Shown: positions 16,971 to 25,106, counted from the stretch's first letter. The stretch: 37,253 bases of DNA from Hyphomicrobiales bacterium (GCA_028869185.1 JAGWTA010000024.1:1-37253); one strand, 5' to 3'. Notes: generated from the sequence alone by a model not told the origin. Program-made: numbers and translations.

Positions 16971-17699
16971 CTAGACGCTGATCGTCGGCCCGAAAATTTC
17001 TTCGAAGGCGCGGCGCAGCGCCATGTCGAGATCGTGCATTTCTGCTGTCAGGCCGAGATCGGCGAGGCTGGTGACGCCATAGTGGCTTTCCCGCACGCCG
17101 CAGGGGACGATGGCGTTGAAATGCGTCAGATCGGGTTCGACGTTGATCGAGACGCCATGAAAGGTTGTCCAGCGGCGCACGCGAATGCCGATGGCGGCGA
17201 TCTTGTCCTCAGCCACGGCGCCTCCGGGGCCGGTCGGCTTGTCGGGACGCATCGTCCAGACGCCGACGCGATCCTCGCGCCGTTCGGCCTTCACATTGAA
17301 CGCCGCCAGCGAGGCGATGACCCAGGCTTCCAGCGCGGCGACAAAGGCGCGCAGATCGGGGCTGCGCCGCTTGAGATCCAGCATCACGTACGCCACGCGC
17401 TGACCGGGGCCGTGATAGGTGTATTGCCCGCCGCGCCCGGTCTCGAAGACAGGGAATCGCGCAGCCAGCAGGTCGCCGCTTCTGGCGGATGTGCCCGCCG
17501 TATAGAGCGGGGGATGCTCGACCAGCCAGACGCGCTCGCGGGCTGCCCCATCGGCGATGAGCGCTGCCCGCCGCTCCATCTCCGCGAGCGCGGTCTCGTA
17601 GGGCGTCAGGCCCTCTGAAACGGCCCATTCGGCGGGTTCCGCGCCCGCTTGCGCAGGGAATCGCGTCGGGAGGCTGTCGCGTGTGGAAATCCCTTGCAT
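16971..17699 (-). CDS. lipB: Octanoyl-ACP:protein N-octanoyltransferase
   Basis: LipB, 242 residues. It transfers octanoate from acyl carrier protein to lipoyl domains of 2-oxoacid dehydrogenases and the glycine cleavage H protein, before LipA inserts sulfur. The substrate motif [12 protein letters not shown] is at 89-100, the catalytic Lys166 lies in EDKIAAIG and the nucleophile Cys200 in IVPCGV. The first 28 or so residues are an extension typical of alphaproteobacterial LipB. A good ribosome-binding site (AGGAGAGG) precedes the start. The gene is divergent from the tRNA gene. Confidence 0.96.
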   Translation of the reverse strand: MQGISTRDSLPTRFPAQAGAEPAEWAVSEGLTPYETALAEMERRAALIADGAARERVWLVEHPPLYTAGTSARSGDLLAARFPVFETGRGGQYTYHGPGQRVAYVMLDLKRRSPDLRAFVAALEAWVIASLAAFNVKAERREDRVGVWTMRPDKPTGPGGAVAEDKIAAIGIRVRRWTTFHGVSINVEPDLTHFNAIVPCGVRESHYGVTSLADLGLTAEMHDLDMALRRAFEEIFGPTISV

Positions 17700-17794
17700 G
17701 ACCCTCTCCTAGCGCGGTCTTGCAGACTTGTCAGGGGCGGGGGGTTTTGTTAGACGACAGCCGCCGATGCGAAGCGCCAAGCGCCAGCGTCTGT

Positions 17795-17879
17795 GCGGCC
17801 ATGGCGGAATTGGTAGACGCGCTAGCTTGAGGTGCTAGTTGGGCAACCAGTGGAGGTTCGAGTCCTCTTGGCCGCACCA
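17795..17879 (+). tRNA. tRNA-Leu (anticodon GAG)
   Basis: An 85-nt tRNA including an encoded CCA. The acceptor arms GCGGCCA (17795-17801) and TGGCCGC (17869-17875) pair fully, and discriminator A and CCA follow. The anticodon stem CTAGC/GCTAG encloses the 7-nt loop TTGAGGT, so the anticodon is GAG, reading CUC and CUU leucine codons. A long variable arm (type II tRNA) and the T loop GTTCGAGTC are present. An outer-membrane protein gene starts 37 nt downstream. Confidence 0.97.
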
Positions 17880-17916
17880 CTCTTCATTTGACGACGACGC
17901 GGTTTTGGGGGCGGTC

Positions 17917-18918
17917 GTGACATCTCGTTTTTGGCGCGCAACCTGCGTGGGTCTTTGCTTGTTGTCCACGGCGCCAGCGGGGGCTGCGGATCTGCCGTCG
18001 CGCGGCGGATCGACGTGGCCCGTTCTTTCGCGGCCAGGCGTCATTCACACCCGGACAGGCCTTTATTCAACGATTGGCGTTGCTGCGCTCGCCTTGATCG
18101 CGGGGCCGCCGCTTGTTGCGGCGTTACGCGCATGGGGCGGGCCGCTCTCCGGTTCGCCGGACATCGCGTGGACCGGTTTTCATGCCGGCGTCAACGTGGG
18201 TTACGCGTGGAGCGGCGCGCAAACCATCGGCGGCTATGATCCGACCAACGCCATTGTCGGAACCGGCCTTGCAGCCCTGCCGCCGCCAAACGCTTATACT
18301 CTCTCGATCGCAGGCGTTCGCGGATTTATGAGCGGCGGACAATTCGGTTATTCGCAGCAGATCGTCGGACGCCTCGTCGCAGGGCTTGAGACCGATCTGC
18401 AGGGCATGATCGGTCTTGGCGCCAAAGCGCATCTTTCCGAATTGCAGGGCTTCACGCGTGCGCCAGGCATTTTTTACGGCAACGAGATTTTCGTGCGCAA
18501 GCAGATGGATTTTCTCGGCACGACGCGCGCGCGGTTTGGTTTTCTCGCGACGCCGGCGCTGCTTGCTTATGCGACGGGCGGGCTTGCCTATGGCGATGGC
18601 CGGTTGAAGGCGATTATTGCAGCTTACCAAGGATCCACATGGGTTCCACCAACGCTCTCGAGCGGTAGCGCGCGGGTGGGGTGGACGGTCGGCGGCGGCG
18701 TCGAGTGGCAGTTCGTGCGCGGCTGGAGCGCGAAGGCTGAATATCTACATTACGATCTCGGCCGCGCAACGACGACGAGCGTCCTGCGCCAGTATGACGT
18801 CAGCGGCGCGCTTGTCAGCACGAGCTTTTCGAGAACCAGCGCGCGGTTCAATGGCGATCTCGTGCGCTTTGGCGCGAACTACCGCTTCGCGGCTTCCGAT
18901 CTGCCTTTCCTGCATTGA
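17917..18918 (+). CDS. Omp25/31-type outer-membrane beta-barrel protein with extra hydrophobic segment
   Basis: Outer-membrane protein of 333 residues from a GTG start, with GGGGG upstream and a signal peptide to about residue 24 (AGA|ADLPSR). The barrel begins at WTGFHAGVNVGYAWSG (85-100), as in rhizobial Omp25/31 and RopB, and ends with RFGANYRF plus a short tail LPFLH. In most relatives the link between ADLPSR and the barrel is short and Pro-rich; here a hydrophobic run of about 25 residues (GLYSTIGVAALALIAGPPLV, 48-67) lies in it. Such proteins are abundant structural or porin-like envelope proteins. A terminator follows. The start is not certain, because the frame is open into the tRNA. 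Confidence 0.82.
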   Translation: MTSRFWRATCVGLCLLSTAPAGAADLPSRGGSTWPVLSRPGVIHTRTGLYSTIGVAALALIAGPPLVAALRAWGGPLSGSPDIAWTGFHAGVNVGYAWSGAQTIGGYDPTNAIVGTGLAALPPPNAYTLSIAGVRGFMSGGQFGYSQQIVGRLVAGLETDLQGMIGLGAKAHLSELQGFTRAPGIFYGNEIFVRKQMDFLGTTRARFGFLATPALLAYATGGLAYGDGRLKAIIAAYQGSTWVPPTLSSGSARVGWTVGGGVEWQFVRGWSAKAEYLHYDLGRATTTSVLRQYDVSGALVSTSFSRTSARFNGDLVRFGANYRFAASDLPFLH

Positions 18919-18931
18919 TGCGCGGCGCAAG

Positions 18932-18956
18932 CGCGCCAGCAGGCGCGGTTCTTTTT
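18932..18956 (+). terminator. Rho-independent terminator after outer-membrane protein gene
   Basis: Stem CGCGCC/GGCGCG (18932-18937 and 18942-18947) with loop AGCA is followed by GTTCTTTTT. It starts 14 nt after the stop codon. The remaining interval to 19280 (about 320 nt) has no supported gene; it contains two adjacent CCTAGG sites at 19121-19136 and an unconvincing leftward frame. Confidence 0.7.
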
Positions 18957-19280
18957 CCTTGCCGCCGCGCGCCGTTCGGCTCCTCGCACTGCCGGCGCTG
19001 CTTGAAGGGCGCTATGATCGCCGGCCGTCATGCTTAGAACAAAGATGCGCGGTATTGATTGCGGGCGCTGCGCCGCTGGAATTCCGCATGCATCAGACGG
19101 AATAAATCCGGCGGCAGCCCCCTAGGCGCTCCTAGGCTTTCGATCAGCGCGCGGTCCTGCCGGCCGTCGCCAATGCGCGCTTGCAGCGCGGGCTGAATGG
19201 CGCCCCTCAAGCGCGCGGCGCCCAGCCGATGGAGGCGCGGATCAATCCGCCCCGTCCAGATCATTTGCGGAGAAACAGCC

Positions 19281-20417
19281 ATGTCGAAACGCATCGTCGT
19301 GTTGGGAAGCGTTGCCGTTGTTCTTCTGGGGCTGGCGGGGTTCGCCGGCTGGATTTTCAACCTGCCTCCTGCAACCGCAACCGCCCAAGCGCCCGCTGTG
19401 CCGCAAGAAGAATCGGACGGAATGCTGGCTGCGCTTCGTCACGATGGAACAGATCGGCCGGTGATCGCCATCGTTGGCATCAACGATGGCTCCGAGACCA
19501 CTGACTACCTGTTGCCGACCGGCGTTCTGCGCCGCGCCGACATCGCGGACGTGTTCATGCTGGCGACGGGCGAAGGGCCTGTGCAACTCTACCCTGCGCT
19601 GCGGGTTGAGCCGGACGCCACCATCGCCGCATTCGACAAGGCGCATCCGGAAGGCGCCGATTACGTCGTCGTGCCTGCGATGCGCCGCGACGACGATCCG
19701 GCGGTGATGGCCTGGTTGCGGGATCAGTCGCGCAAGGGCGCCAGGATCATCGGCGTCTGCGCGGGCGCCAAGGTGGTTGGCGCCGCCGGTCTGCTCGACA
19801 ATCGGCGCGCGACCACGCACTGGTATTACCTCCGCGAGATGCTCAAGCGCAGCCCGAGCATCAACTATGTCAGGGACCGACGCTTCGTCGCCGATGCGGG
19901 GGTCGTGACGACGACCGGCATCACCGCGTCCATGCCGATGATGCTGACGCTGATCGAGGCGATTGCCGGCCGCGAGAAGGCCGAGGCGGTCGCCGGCGAC
20001 ATCGGTTTGAAAACCTGGGACATGCGCCATGCCAGCGCGGCCTTTCGGCTGACGCGCCCCTTCGCGACGACGGTGCTTGGCAATCGCATGGCGTTCTGGA
20101 ACCACGAAACATGGGGGATCGCGCTCAAACCCGGCATGGACGAGGCCTCGCTCGCGCTGATGACGGACGCGTGGTCGCGCACCTATCGGTCGAACGCCGT
20201 CACATTCGCAGCATCATCATCGGCGATCACTACGGCCAACGGGGTGCGCGTTCTGCCCGATCGCGTCGAACAGAGCTGGCGGCAGGAAGAAACAGCGCTT
20301 GCCTTCGCAAACCAGAAGCCCGCGGACGCACTGGACCGCACGCTCGACAACATAGCCGATCGCTACGGCGAGGCGACGGCCAGCGTCGTCGCCATGCAGC
20401 TCGAATATGCGCGCTGA
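19281..20417 (+). CDS. Membrane-anchored DJ-1/PfpI-family protein
   Basis: Protein of 378 residues. An N-terminal hydrophobic segment (about 5-26) is either an uncleaved anchor or a signal peptide ending near ATAQA. A class I glutamine amidotransferase-like DJ-1/PfpI domain follows (about 58-240), with the nucleophile-elbow Cys160 in IIGVCAGAKVVG and ATTHW (177-181), as in the sensor domain of GlxA-type AraC regulators. There is no helix-turn-helix; the C-terminal 120 residues are helical and unrecognised. The ATG at 19281 has GGAG 9 nt upstream. It is convergent with the LysR gene. An extracytoplasmic sensor, chaperone or enzyme role is possible. Confidence 0.8.
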   Translation: MSKRIVVLGSVAVVLLGLAGFAGWIFNLPPATATAQAPAVPQEESDGMLAALRHDGTDRPVIAIVGINDGSETTDYLLPTGVLRRADIADVFMLATGEGPVQLYPALRVEPDATIAAFDKAHPEGADYVVVPAMRRDDDPAVMAWLRDQSRKGARIIGVCAGAKVVGAAGLLDNRRATTHWYYLREMLKRSPSINYVRDRRFVADAGVVTTTGITASMPMMLTLIEAIAGREKAEAVAGDIGLKTWDMRHASAAFRLTRPFATTVLGNRMAFWNHETWGIALKPGMDEASLALMTDAWSRTYRSNAVTFAASSSAITTANGVRVLPDRVEQSWRQEETALAFANQKPADALDRTLDNIADRYGEATASVVAMQLEYAR

Positions 20418-20443
20418 CGGCTCGCGCATTGAGGGAGCGGCGG

Positions 20444-21331
20444 CTACGCCTTGCTGCTCGATCGGCTCAGTCTGGCGATGGCCTTGATCAGCGGCGAGGC
20501 CCAATGGCCCGGCGTCGTCAGCATCCAGCACTCGTAGCGAAACTCGCTCGCCAGTCGCAACTCCACCAGAGCGCCCGACTTCAGTTCGCGCTCGAACACG
20601 AAGCGCGGGCCGCGCGCTATGAAGTCGCTCGAAAGCGGCGCGGCCCGGATGAGGTCGTAATCGTCAGAAAGGAACGCTTCGAGGTTTTCCTTCTCCAGAG
20701 CGGCGGTTGCTCCGAGCCACGCGGCGAAATCGGGCGTCAGTCCGGCGCTCGCAACGCGCAGCTTGCCGATTTCCGCTGGCCCGAGCGGCGCGCGCGCATG
20801 GGCTGGATGATCCGGGCGCGCCACTGTCGCATAGCGATCCTCGAACAGCTTCACGCGGATCAGATCATCGTCGTCAGGCACGATCTCACGGCTGCAGAAC
20901 ACGGCGTCGAAACGACCGGAGCGCAGCGCGCGCACCATCAACCGCGGTCCGGCGTAGCGAACGACGATGCGCAGATCGGGATAGGCGTCGCGCAACCGTG
21001 CGAGCAGAACGGGCAGGGGGCGCAGACGCGTCGCCGGACCGACGCCGATCCTCAGAAGGCCGCGTTCGCCGCGCGCCATCTGCTCCAGCATGCGTCCGAG
21101 CGTGTTCACGTTCTGCAGCAGCGCCTCGGCGTTGTCGGCGACGAATCGTCCATAGACGGTCGGCTGCGCCTTCGTGCTGGATCGTTCGAAAAGCTTTACT
21201 CCGAGCGACGTCTCGAGCCGCGCAATGCTCTTGCTCAGCGTCGGCTGCGCAACGCCCAGTTCGCGCGCGGCGCCGGAAAAGCTTCCGGCCCGGCATATGG
21301 CGACAATCTGTTCGAGGTGGCGAAGGTCCAT
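20444..21331 (-). CDS. LysR-family transcriptional regulator
   Basis: LysR-type regulator of 295 residues. The N-terminal winged helix-turn-helix (RHLEQIVAICRAGSFSGAAREL, with VAQPTLSKSIARLE as recognition helix) is followed by a two-lobed periplasmic-binding-protein-like effector domain from about residue 92. It starts 39 nt after the symporter gene on the same strand, so it is probably the third gene of the sulfatase-symporter unit and likely controls it. A consensus LysR box lies in the divergent promoter region at 24193-24207. The effector is unknown. Confidence 0.93.
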   Translation of the reverse strand: MDLRHLEQIVAICRAGSFSGAARELGVAQPTLSKSIARLETSLGVKLFERSSTKAQPTVYGRFVADNAEALLQNVNTLGRMLEQMARGERGLLRIGVGPATRLRPLPVLLARLRDAYPDLRIVVRYAGPRLMVRALRSGRFDAVFCSREIVPDDDDLIRVKLFEDRYATVARPDHPAHARAPLGPAEIGKLRVASAGLTPDFAAWLGATAALEKENLEAFLSDDYDLIRAAPLSSDFIARGPRFVFERELKSGALVELRLASEFRYECWMLTTPGHWASPLIKAIARLSRSSSKA

Positions 21332-21370
21332 CCCGCACTATAGCCGGCGGAGCGACCGGCGTTGCAAACC

Positions 21371-22615
21371 TTAGCGCGGCGGGGCCTGGCGCGTGCGGAT
21401 CGGCGCCGCCGCCAGCGAACTGAGAATCAGCGATACGCCGGCGACGGTCAGCGCGAGCGAAAATGATCCCGTGTGCGTCTTCACCGCGCCGAAGAACCAC
21501 GGCCCCACCGTGCCGCCGAGATTGCCGGCGCCGTTGATGAGTCCGATGCCAACGCCCACGACGCTGGCGGGCAGAACCTCGCTGGGCAGCGTCCAGAAAG
21601 GCCCGAAGCGACCGAGGAAGGCGGCGATGCCGATTGTCAGACAGGCCACCATCGCCACCGTGCTGCCGCCAGCGAAAGGCAATATGAGCAACGCAAGACC
21701 GGACACGGCGGTCGCGCCGATCATGTGCCACTTTCGCTCACGGCGCCGGTCGGAACTCGCCGCGACAGCCTGCATGGAGACGATGCCCAGCAGCGACGGC
21801 AATGCGGCGAGGAGCCCGACGACGCCGATCGAGAATCCCGACTCCTTCAGCACGGTCGGCAACCAGAAGCCGACGCCCCATTCGGCCATAAGCGCCAGAA
21901 AATTATAGAGCGCGAGCATCAACACCGCCGGATGCCAGAGCGTTTTCAGCCAATGGCCGGTTGCAGGCGCGATCTTGGCCTTCTCCGCCTCAAGCCGTGC
22001 GACAAGTTCGGCGCGTTCCTGCGGATCGAGCCAGTCCGCTTCCTCCGGCCGGTCCGCAATCGCCCAAACCCACACAAGCATCCAGAGAATTCCGGGGATC
22101 GCTTCGATGACGAACATCCAGCGCCAGCTTGCATGCGTGAGAATGAGGCCGGAGACCGGATTGGCGACGAGCGGCCCAATCGGCAAGCTCATCAGGAAGA
22201 GCGCGTTGGCGCGTGCGCGCTCGGCTTGTGTGAACCAGTTGCGGATGAGCACGAGCGTGCAGGTGAGAACGCCGCCTTCCGCCAGGCCAAGCGCAAAACG
22301 GTTGATCCCCAGCTGTGTCTGCGTGTGCACGAGCGCTGTCGAAAGCGAGATGACGCTCCACGCCAGCATCTGTGCGAGCAGAACCTTTTTGGGGCTCCAG
22401 ACGGCAGCCAGCCGGCCGGCCGGAATCTGCAAGATGATATAGCCCCAGAAGAACAGCCCTGTCGCAAAGCCGAGTGCGGCGGGCGTGAAACCGAGTTCGG
22501 CGCGCACGAAGGGCGCGGCCATCGCAAGATTGGCCCGATCGATATGCGCAAAGACATACATGACGAAGGCGACGCCGAGAATGCGCAGCCATCTGTTGCT
22601 GGACACTGCTTTCAC
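21371..22615 (-). CDS. MFS anion:cation symporter (ACS family)
   Basis: Major facilitator with 12 predicted helices, 414 residues. The N-terminus RWLRILGVAFVMYVFAHIDRANLAMA matches the ACS branch (tartrate, galactarate, phthalate and nicotinate carriers), seen as FAHIDRANLAMA at 22-33. The motif-A-like loop reads GRLAAVWSPKKVL. ACS proteins import organic anions with protons. The start is GTG at 22615, with GGGGGA about 8 nt upstream. It sits between the sulfatase (34-nt gap) and LysR (39-nt gap) genes on the same strand. An imported anionic substrate for the sulfatase is the simplest reading. Confidence 0.9.
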   Translation of the reverse strand: MKAVSSNRWLRILGVAFVMYVFAHIDRANLAMAAPFVRAELGFTPAALGFATGLFFWGYIILQIPAGRLAAVWSPKKVLLAQMLAWSVISLSTALVHTQTQLGINRFALGLAEGGVLTCTLVLIRNWFTQAERARANALFLMSLPIGPLVANPVSGLILTHASWRWMFVIEAIPGILWMLVWVWAIADRPEEADWLDPQERAELVARLEAEKAKIAPATGHWLKTLWHPAVLMLALYNFLALMAEWGVGFWLPTVLKESGFSIGVVGLLAALPSLLGIVSMQAVAASSDRRRERKWHMIGATAVSGLALLILPFAGGSTVAMVACLTIGIAAFLGRFGPFWTLPSEVLPASVVGVGIGLINGAGNLGGTVGPWFFGAVKTHTGSFSLALTVAGVSLILSSLAAAPIRTRQAPPR

Positions 22616-22649
22616 CCGAGCGATCCCCCGTAAACGAAAGTGTGCGCGA

Positions 22650-24092
22650 TCAGGAGATCGTCCCGCCGGGAACGGGCGTGTACAGTTTCTTCATGGCGAG
22701 TTTCGCCATGACTTCCTGCGGGCCGCCCTTGCTTTCGATCAGCTTGCGCTGCGCTTCGTTGGCGCGCGCGTCTTCCGTCTCGGGATCGACGATCTCGCGC
22801 AGCGCTGCTTCGAGCTGGCGGAAGATGGCCGCATGTTCGGGGTCGCCCGCGATGTTGCGCGTTTCTTCCGGGTCGCTTTCGAGATCGAACAGTTCGGGCG
22901 CATAGCCGACATACCAGATGAGCTTGTATCGGCCCTTGCGCAACATGTAGGAGGCCGATGGCGAACCGGCTGCGTGATATTCGCTGAAGACAGCGCGGGC
23001 GGGATCGTCCGGCTCGTTCAGCACGGCAAACAGCGACCGGCCCGGCAGGTCCTGCTCGGCGGCGGGCGCGCCGACGCCTTCGAGGATCGTCGGATAGACA
23101 TCGACGAGCGAGACCGGCGTATGGACGACCTTGCCCGCGGGAACATCCGAGCCAGCAAGGATCAGCGGGATGCGCACCGCTTCCTCGTAATGGTTCGACT
23201 TGCCCCACATGCCGCGCGCGCCGGCGTTTTCGCCGTGATCGGATGTGTAGAGAATGCGCGTCGTGTCGCGCAGCCCCGCAGCGTCGAGCGCATCGAGCAC
23301 GCGGCCAACCTGAGCATCCATGAAGCTCACAAGGCCGAGATAGGCGGAGAAGGCCGCGCGCTGCTGATCCTTCGTCATCACGCTGCTGGCCACGAGTTCC
23401 TCGAGCCAGGGATGGCACTGGAAGCCCGATTCCGGACCGAACTTGGCGTCCGGCATTTCCTCGACCGGATAGAGATCGCAATATTCCTTCGGCGCGATCA
23501 GCGGATAGTGGGGGGTGACGAAACTGACGAACAGCGTCCAGGGCTTGTCGGCGTTCGCCGCGTCCTGCAACCATTGCGTGGCGATGTCGGCGACCTTGCG
23601 ATCGTAGCGCGTATACTCGCTCTCGCCGGGCCCGGCATGTTCGATGATGGCGGAACGCCTGCCGGCGGGGCGCACGAAATCCTTGAACTGACGGCGGATC
23701 GAGAAGTGGATCATGCCGACGCCACCGGCAATATGCATCGGGATGTGCTGTGCGTCGAAGCCCGTGTCGTCCGTCTCGTTGCGGTAATGCAGCTTGCCGA
23801 TCGATTCCACGCGTATGCCCGCCTGCTGCAAACGGTGACCCCAGCTGGGCACGCGGCCGTCATAGGCGATCGAATTGTCCCAATATTCGGTGTCGTGCAC
23901 GTAACGGCCCGTGGCGAAAGTTGCGCGGGCGGGAACGCAGATCGGGCAATTGGTGTAGGCGTCCGAAAACAACGCACCGCGCGCGGCCAGCGCATCGAGA
24001 TTTGGCGTGCGCGCGAGCCTGTGTCCGACGGCGCCCATCATGCGCGCGTTGTGCTCGTCGGACATGATGACGAGCATGTTCTGCGGTTTCAT
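22650..24092 (-). CDS. Cytoplasmic type I sulfatase/alkaline phosphatase-superfamily hydrolase
   Basis: Sulfatase of 480 residues. The formylglycine motif is Cys52-Val-Pro-Ala-Arg56 in CPICVPARATFATGRY. Metal ligands are seen in VIMSDEHN (Asp12) and TSDHGEN (Asp285, His286), followed by MWGKSNHYEEAVRIP. There is no signal peptide, so it should act in the cytoplasm. The Cys would need conversion to formylglycine by a maturase that is not in the window. The nearest named relatives I can think of are choline sulfatase-like and phosphonate monoester hydrolase-like enzymes; the substrate is unknown. The ATG at 24092 has GGAGGAAGG upstream. It is the first gene of a sulfatase-symporter-LysR unit. 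Confidence 0.9.
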   Translation of the reverse strand: MKPQNMLVIMSDEHNARMMGAVGHRLARTPNLDALAARGALFSDAYTNCPICVPARATFATGRYVHDTEYWDNSIAYDGRVPSWGHRLQQAGIRVESIGKLHYRNETDDTGFDAQHIPMHIAGGVGMIHFSIRRQFKDFVRPAGRRSAIIEHAGPGESEYTRYDRKVADIATQWLQDAANADKPWTLFVSFVTPHYPLIAPKEYCDLYPVEEMPDAKFGPESGFQCHPWLEELVASSVMTKDQQRAAFSAYLGLVSFMDAQVGRVLDALDAAGLRDTTRILYTSDHGENAGARGMWGKSNHYEEAVRIPLILAGSDVPAGKVVHTPVSLVDVYPTILEGVGAPAAEQDLPGRSLFAVLNEPDDPARAVFSEYHAAGSPSASYMLRKGRYKLIWYVGYAPELFDLESDPEETRNIAGDPEHAAIFRQLEAALREIVDPETEDARANEAQRKLIESKGGPQEVMAKLAMKKLYTPVPGGTIS

Positions 24093-24157
24093 GCGCCTTC
24101 CTCCGGTTCCGCCGTTTGGGCGCACGCGCGCCTGCACGGGTTTCATGACATGGACGG

Positions 24158-24189
24158 GGCGCACATTGAAACAAACAAAAATGTGCGCC
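24158..24189. promoter_or_regulatory. Perfect 10-bp inverted repeat in divergent promoter region
   Basis: GGCGCACATT at 24158-24167 is repeated as its exact reverse complement at 24180-24189, with the A-rich 12-nt spacer GAAACAAACAAA. It lies between the divergent sulfatase and aldolase-like genes, 14 nt beyond which is the LysR-type box. It is a candidate operator; in RNA it would also form a stem-loop in the sulfatase leader. Confidence 0.6.
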
Positions 24190-24192
24190 GCC

Positions 24193-24207
24193 ATAGCCGA
24201 TGGCTAT
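24193..24207. promoter_or_regulatory. LysR-type box (ATA-N9-TAT, T-N11-A)
   Basis: ATAGCC-GAT-GGCTAT is a perfect 6-3-6 dyad that fits the LysR consensus T-N11-A exactly. It is in the 172-nt divergent region between the sulfatase and the aldolase-like gene, and a LysR gene belongs to the same locus. This is the expected place for the recognition site of that regulator. Confidence 0.65.
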
Positions 24208-24264
24208 AGGACGTGCGCGGCCTGATCGGGTAGCCTTTCAGCCACAAACCTTCGGGAGGACGCC

Positions 24265-25020
24265 ATGAACGAAGACGCCATCGCCGCGGCCGAAAAGGCC
24301 ATCCGCATCGATCTTGCCGCCTGCTATCGGCTGGTTGCGCTGTATGGGTGGGACGACCTCATCTTCACGCACATATCGGCGCGCATTCCTGGCCCGGCCC
24401 ACCATTTCCTGATCAACCCCTACGGCATGATGTTCGAGGAGATCACCGCCTCCAGCCTCGTGAAGATCGGCCTCGACGGGCAACCGGTCGGCAAAAGCGA
24501 CTATCCCGTCAATCCCGCGGGATTCACGATCCACTCGGCGGTGCATGAGGTGCGCGAGGACGCTGGCTGCGTCATGCATCTGCATACGCCGGACGGCACG
24601 GCGGTTTCGACGTCCAAGGAGCGCCTGCTGCCTCTGAACCAAACCGCCCAGCTGGTGCTGCCGGAACTCGCCTATCATGATTACGAGGGCGTTGCGCTGG
24701 ACCACGACGAGCGGCCCCGCCTGCAGAAGGACCTCGGCGCGAAAAACCTGATGCTCCTGCACAACCACGGCACGCTTGCGGTTGGACGCACCTGCGCGGA
24801 CGCTTTTCTGCGCATGTATTTTCTCGAAAGGGCCTGCACGATGCAGGTGCGCACCCGCATGCTCGGCGACAGCGCCATGGATCATCCGACTGCGCCGGAT
24901 GTGATCGCGAAGAATGCAGCGCTCGCTTCTTCGGGCGGCATGTCCCACCTTGCCGAAAAGCTGGTCTGGCCGGCGCTTATTCGCAAGCTCGATCGCGTGG
25001 ATCCCGGCTTCCGGGCGTAA
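24265..25020 (+). CDS. Class II aldolase/adducin-family protein
   Basis: Protein of 251 residues with the class II aldolase/adducin fold. Zinc ligands are His105 and His107 in MHLHTPDG and His166 and/or His168 in LLHNHG. FTHISARIPGPAHHFLINPYG (35-55) corresponds to the phosphate/substrate loop, though the classical TPSG-type phosphate pocket is not evident. Members are sugar-phosphate aldolases, epimerases, decarboxylases or uncharacterised. A strong GGGAGG precedes the start. It heads a rightward unit with the dehydrogenase and is divergent from the sulfatase, so both arms probably answer to the same LysR regulator. Confidence 0.88.
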   Translation: MNEDAIAAAEKAIRIDLAACYRLVALYGWDDLIFTHISARIPGPAHHFLINPYGMMFEEITASSLVKIGLDGQPVGKSDYPVNPAGFTIHSAVHEVREDAGCVMHLHTPDGTAVSTSKERLLPLNQTAQLVLPELAYHDYEGVALDHDERPRLQKDLGAKNLMLLHNHGTLAVGRTCADAFLRMYFLERACTMQVRTRMLGDSAMDHPTAPDVIAKNAALASSGGMSHLAEKLVWPALIRKLDRVDPGFRA

Positions 25021-25046
25021 GCGCTGCGCCGGCGGCTGCTTTCCTC

Positions 25047-25077
25047 CATTGACGCGCGCTTTTTGCGCGCGACAATG
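25047..25077. repeat. 13-bp imperfect inverted repeat with T5 loop
   Basis: CATTGaCGCGCGC (25047-25059) and GCGCGCGaCAATG (25065-25077) pair at 12 of 13 positions, with one A-A mismatch, around a TTTTT loop. It lies between the aldolase-like and dehydrogenase genes, ending 29 nt before the next ATG. No T-tract follows, so a classical terminator is unlikely. A 3'-end stabiliser, processing site or operator is possible. Confidence 0.65.
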
Positions 25078-25106
25078 ACGCTTCTTTGGCTTTGAGGAGC
25101 GTTTGC

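Noticed and set aside
17795-17879. tRNA gene as an integration (att) site
   Set aside because: No integrase, no direct repeat of the tRNA 3' end and no mobile genes were seen downstream within the window.
19121-19136. Two adjacent CCTAGG sites
   Set aside because: A short direct repeat of a six-base palindrome with no associated gene or structure; could be chance.
19034-19282. Leftward frame of about 82 codons in the gap before the DJ-1 gene
   Set aside because: Its ATG overlaps the DJ-1 start, no ribosome-binding site precedes it, and I recognise no family. It ends in LPPDLFRLMHAEF, which looks less random than most shadows, so a homologue search would settle it.
21473-22633. 386-codon rightward frame opposite the ACS symporter
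   Set aside because: Shadow frame; the leftward protein has clear membrane helices and family motifs.
22485-24209. 574-codon rightward frame opposite the sulfatase
   Set aside because: The sulfatase strand has the CVPAR active-site motif and a strong ribosome-binding site; the opposite frame has neither.
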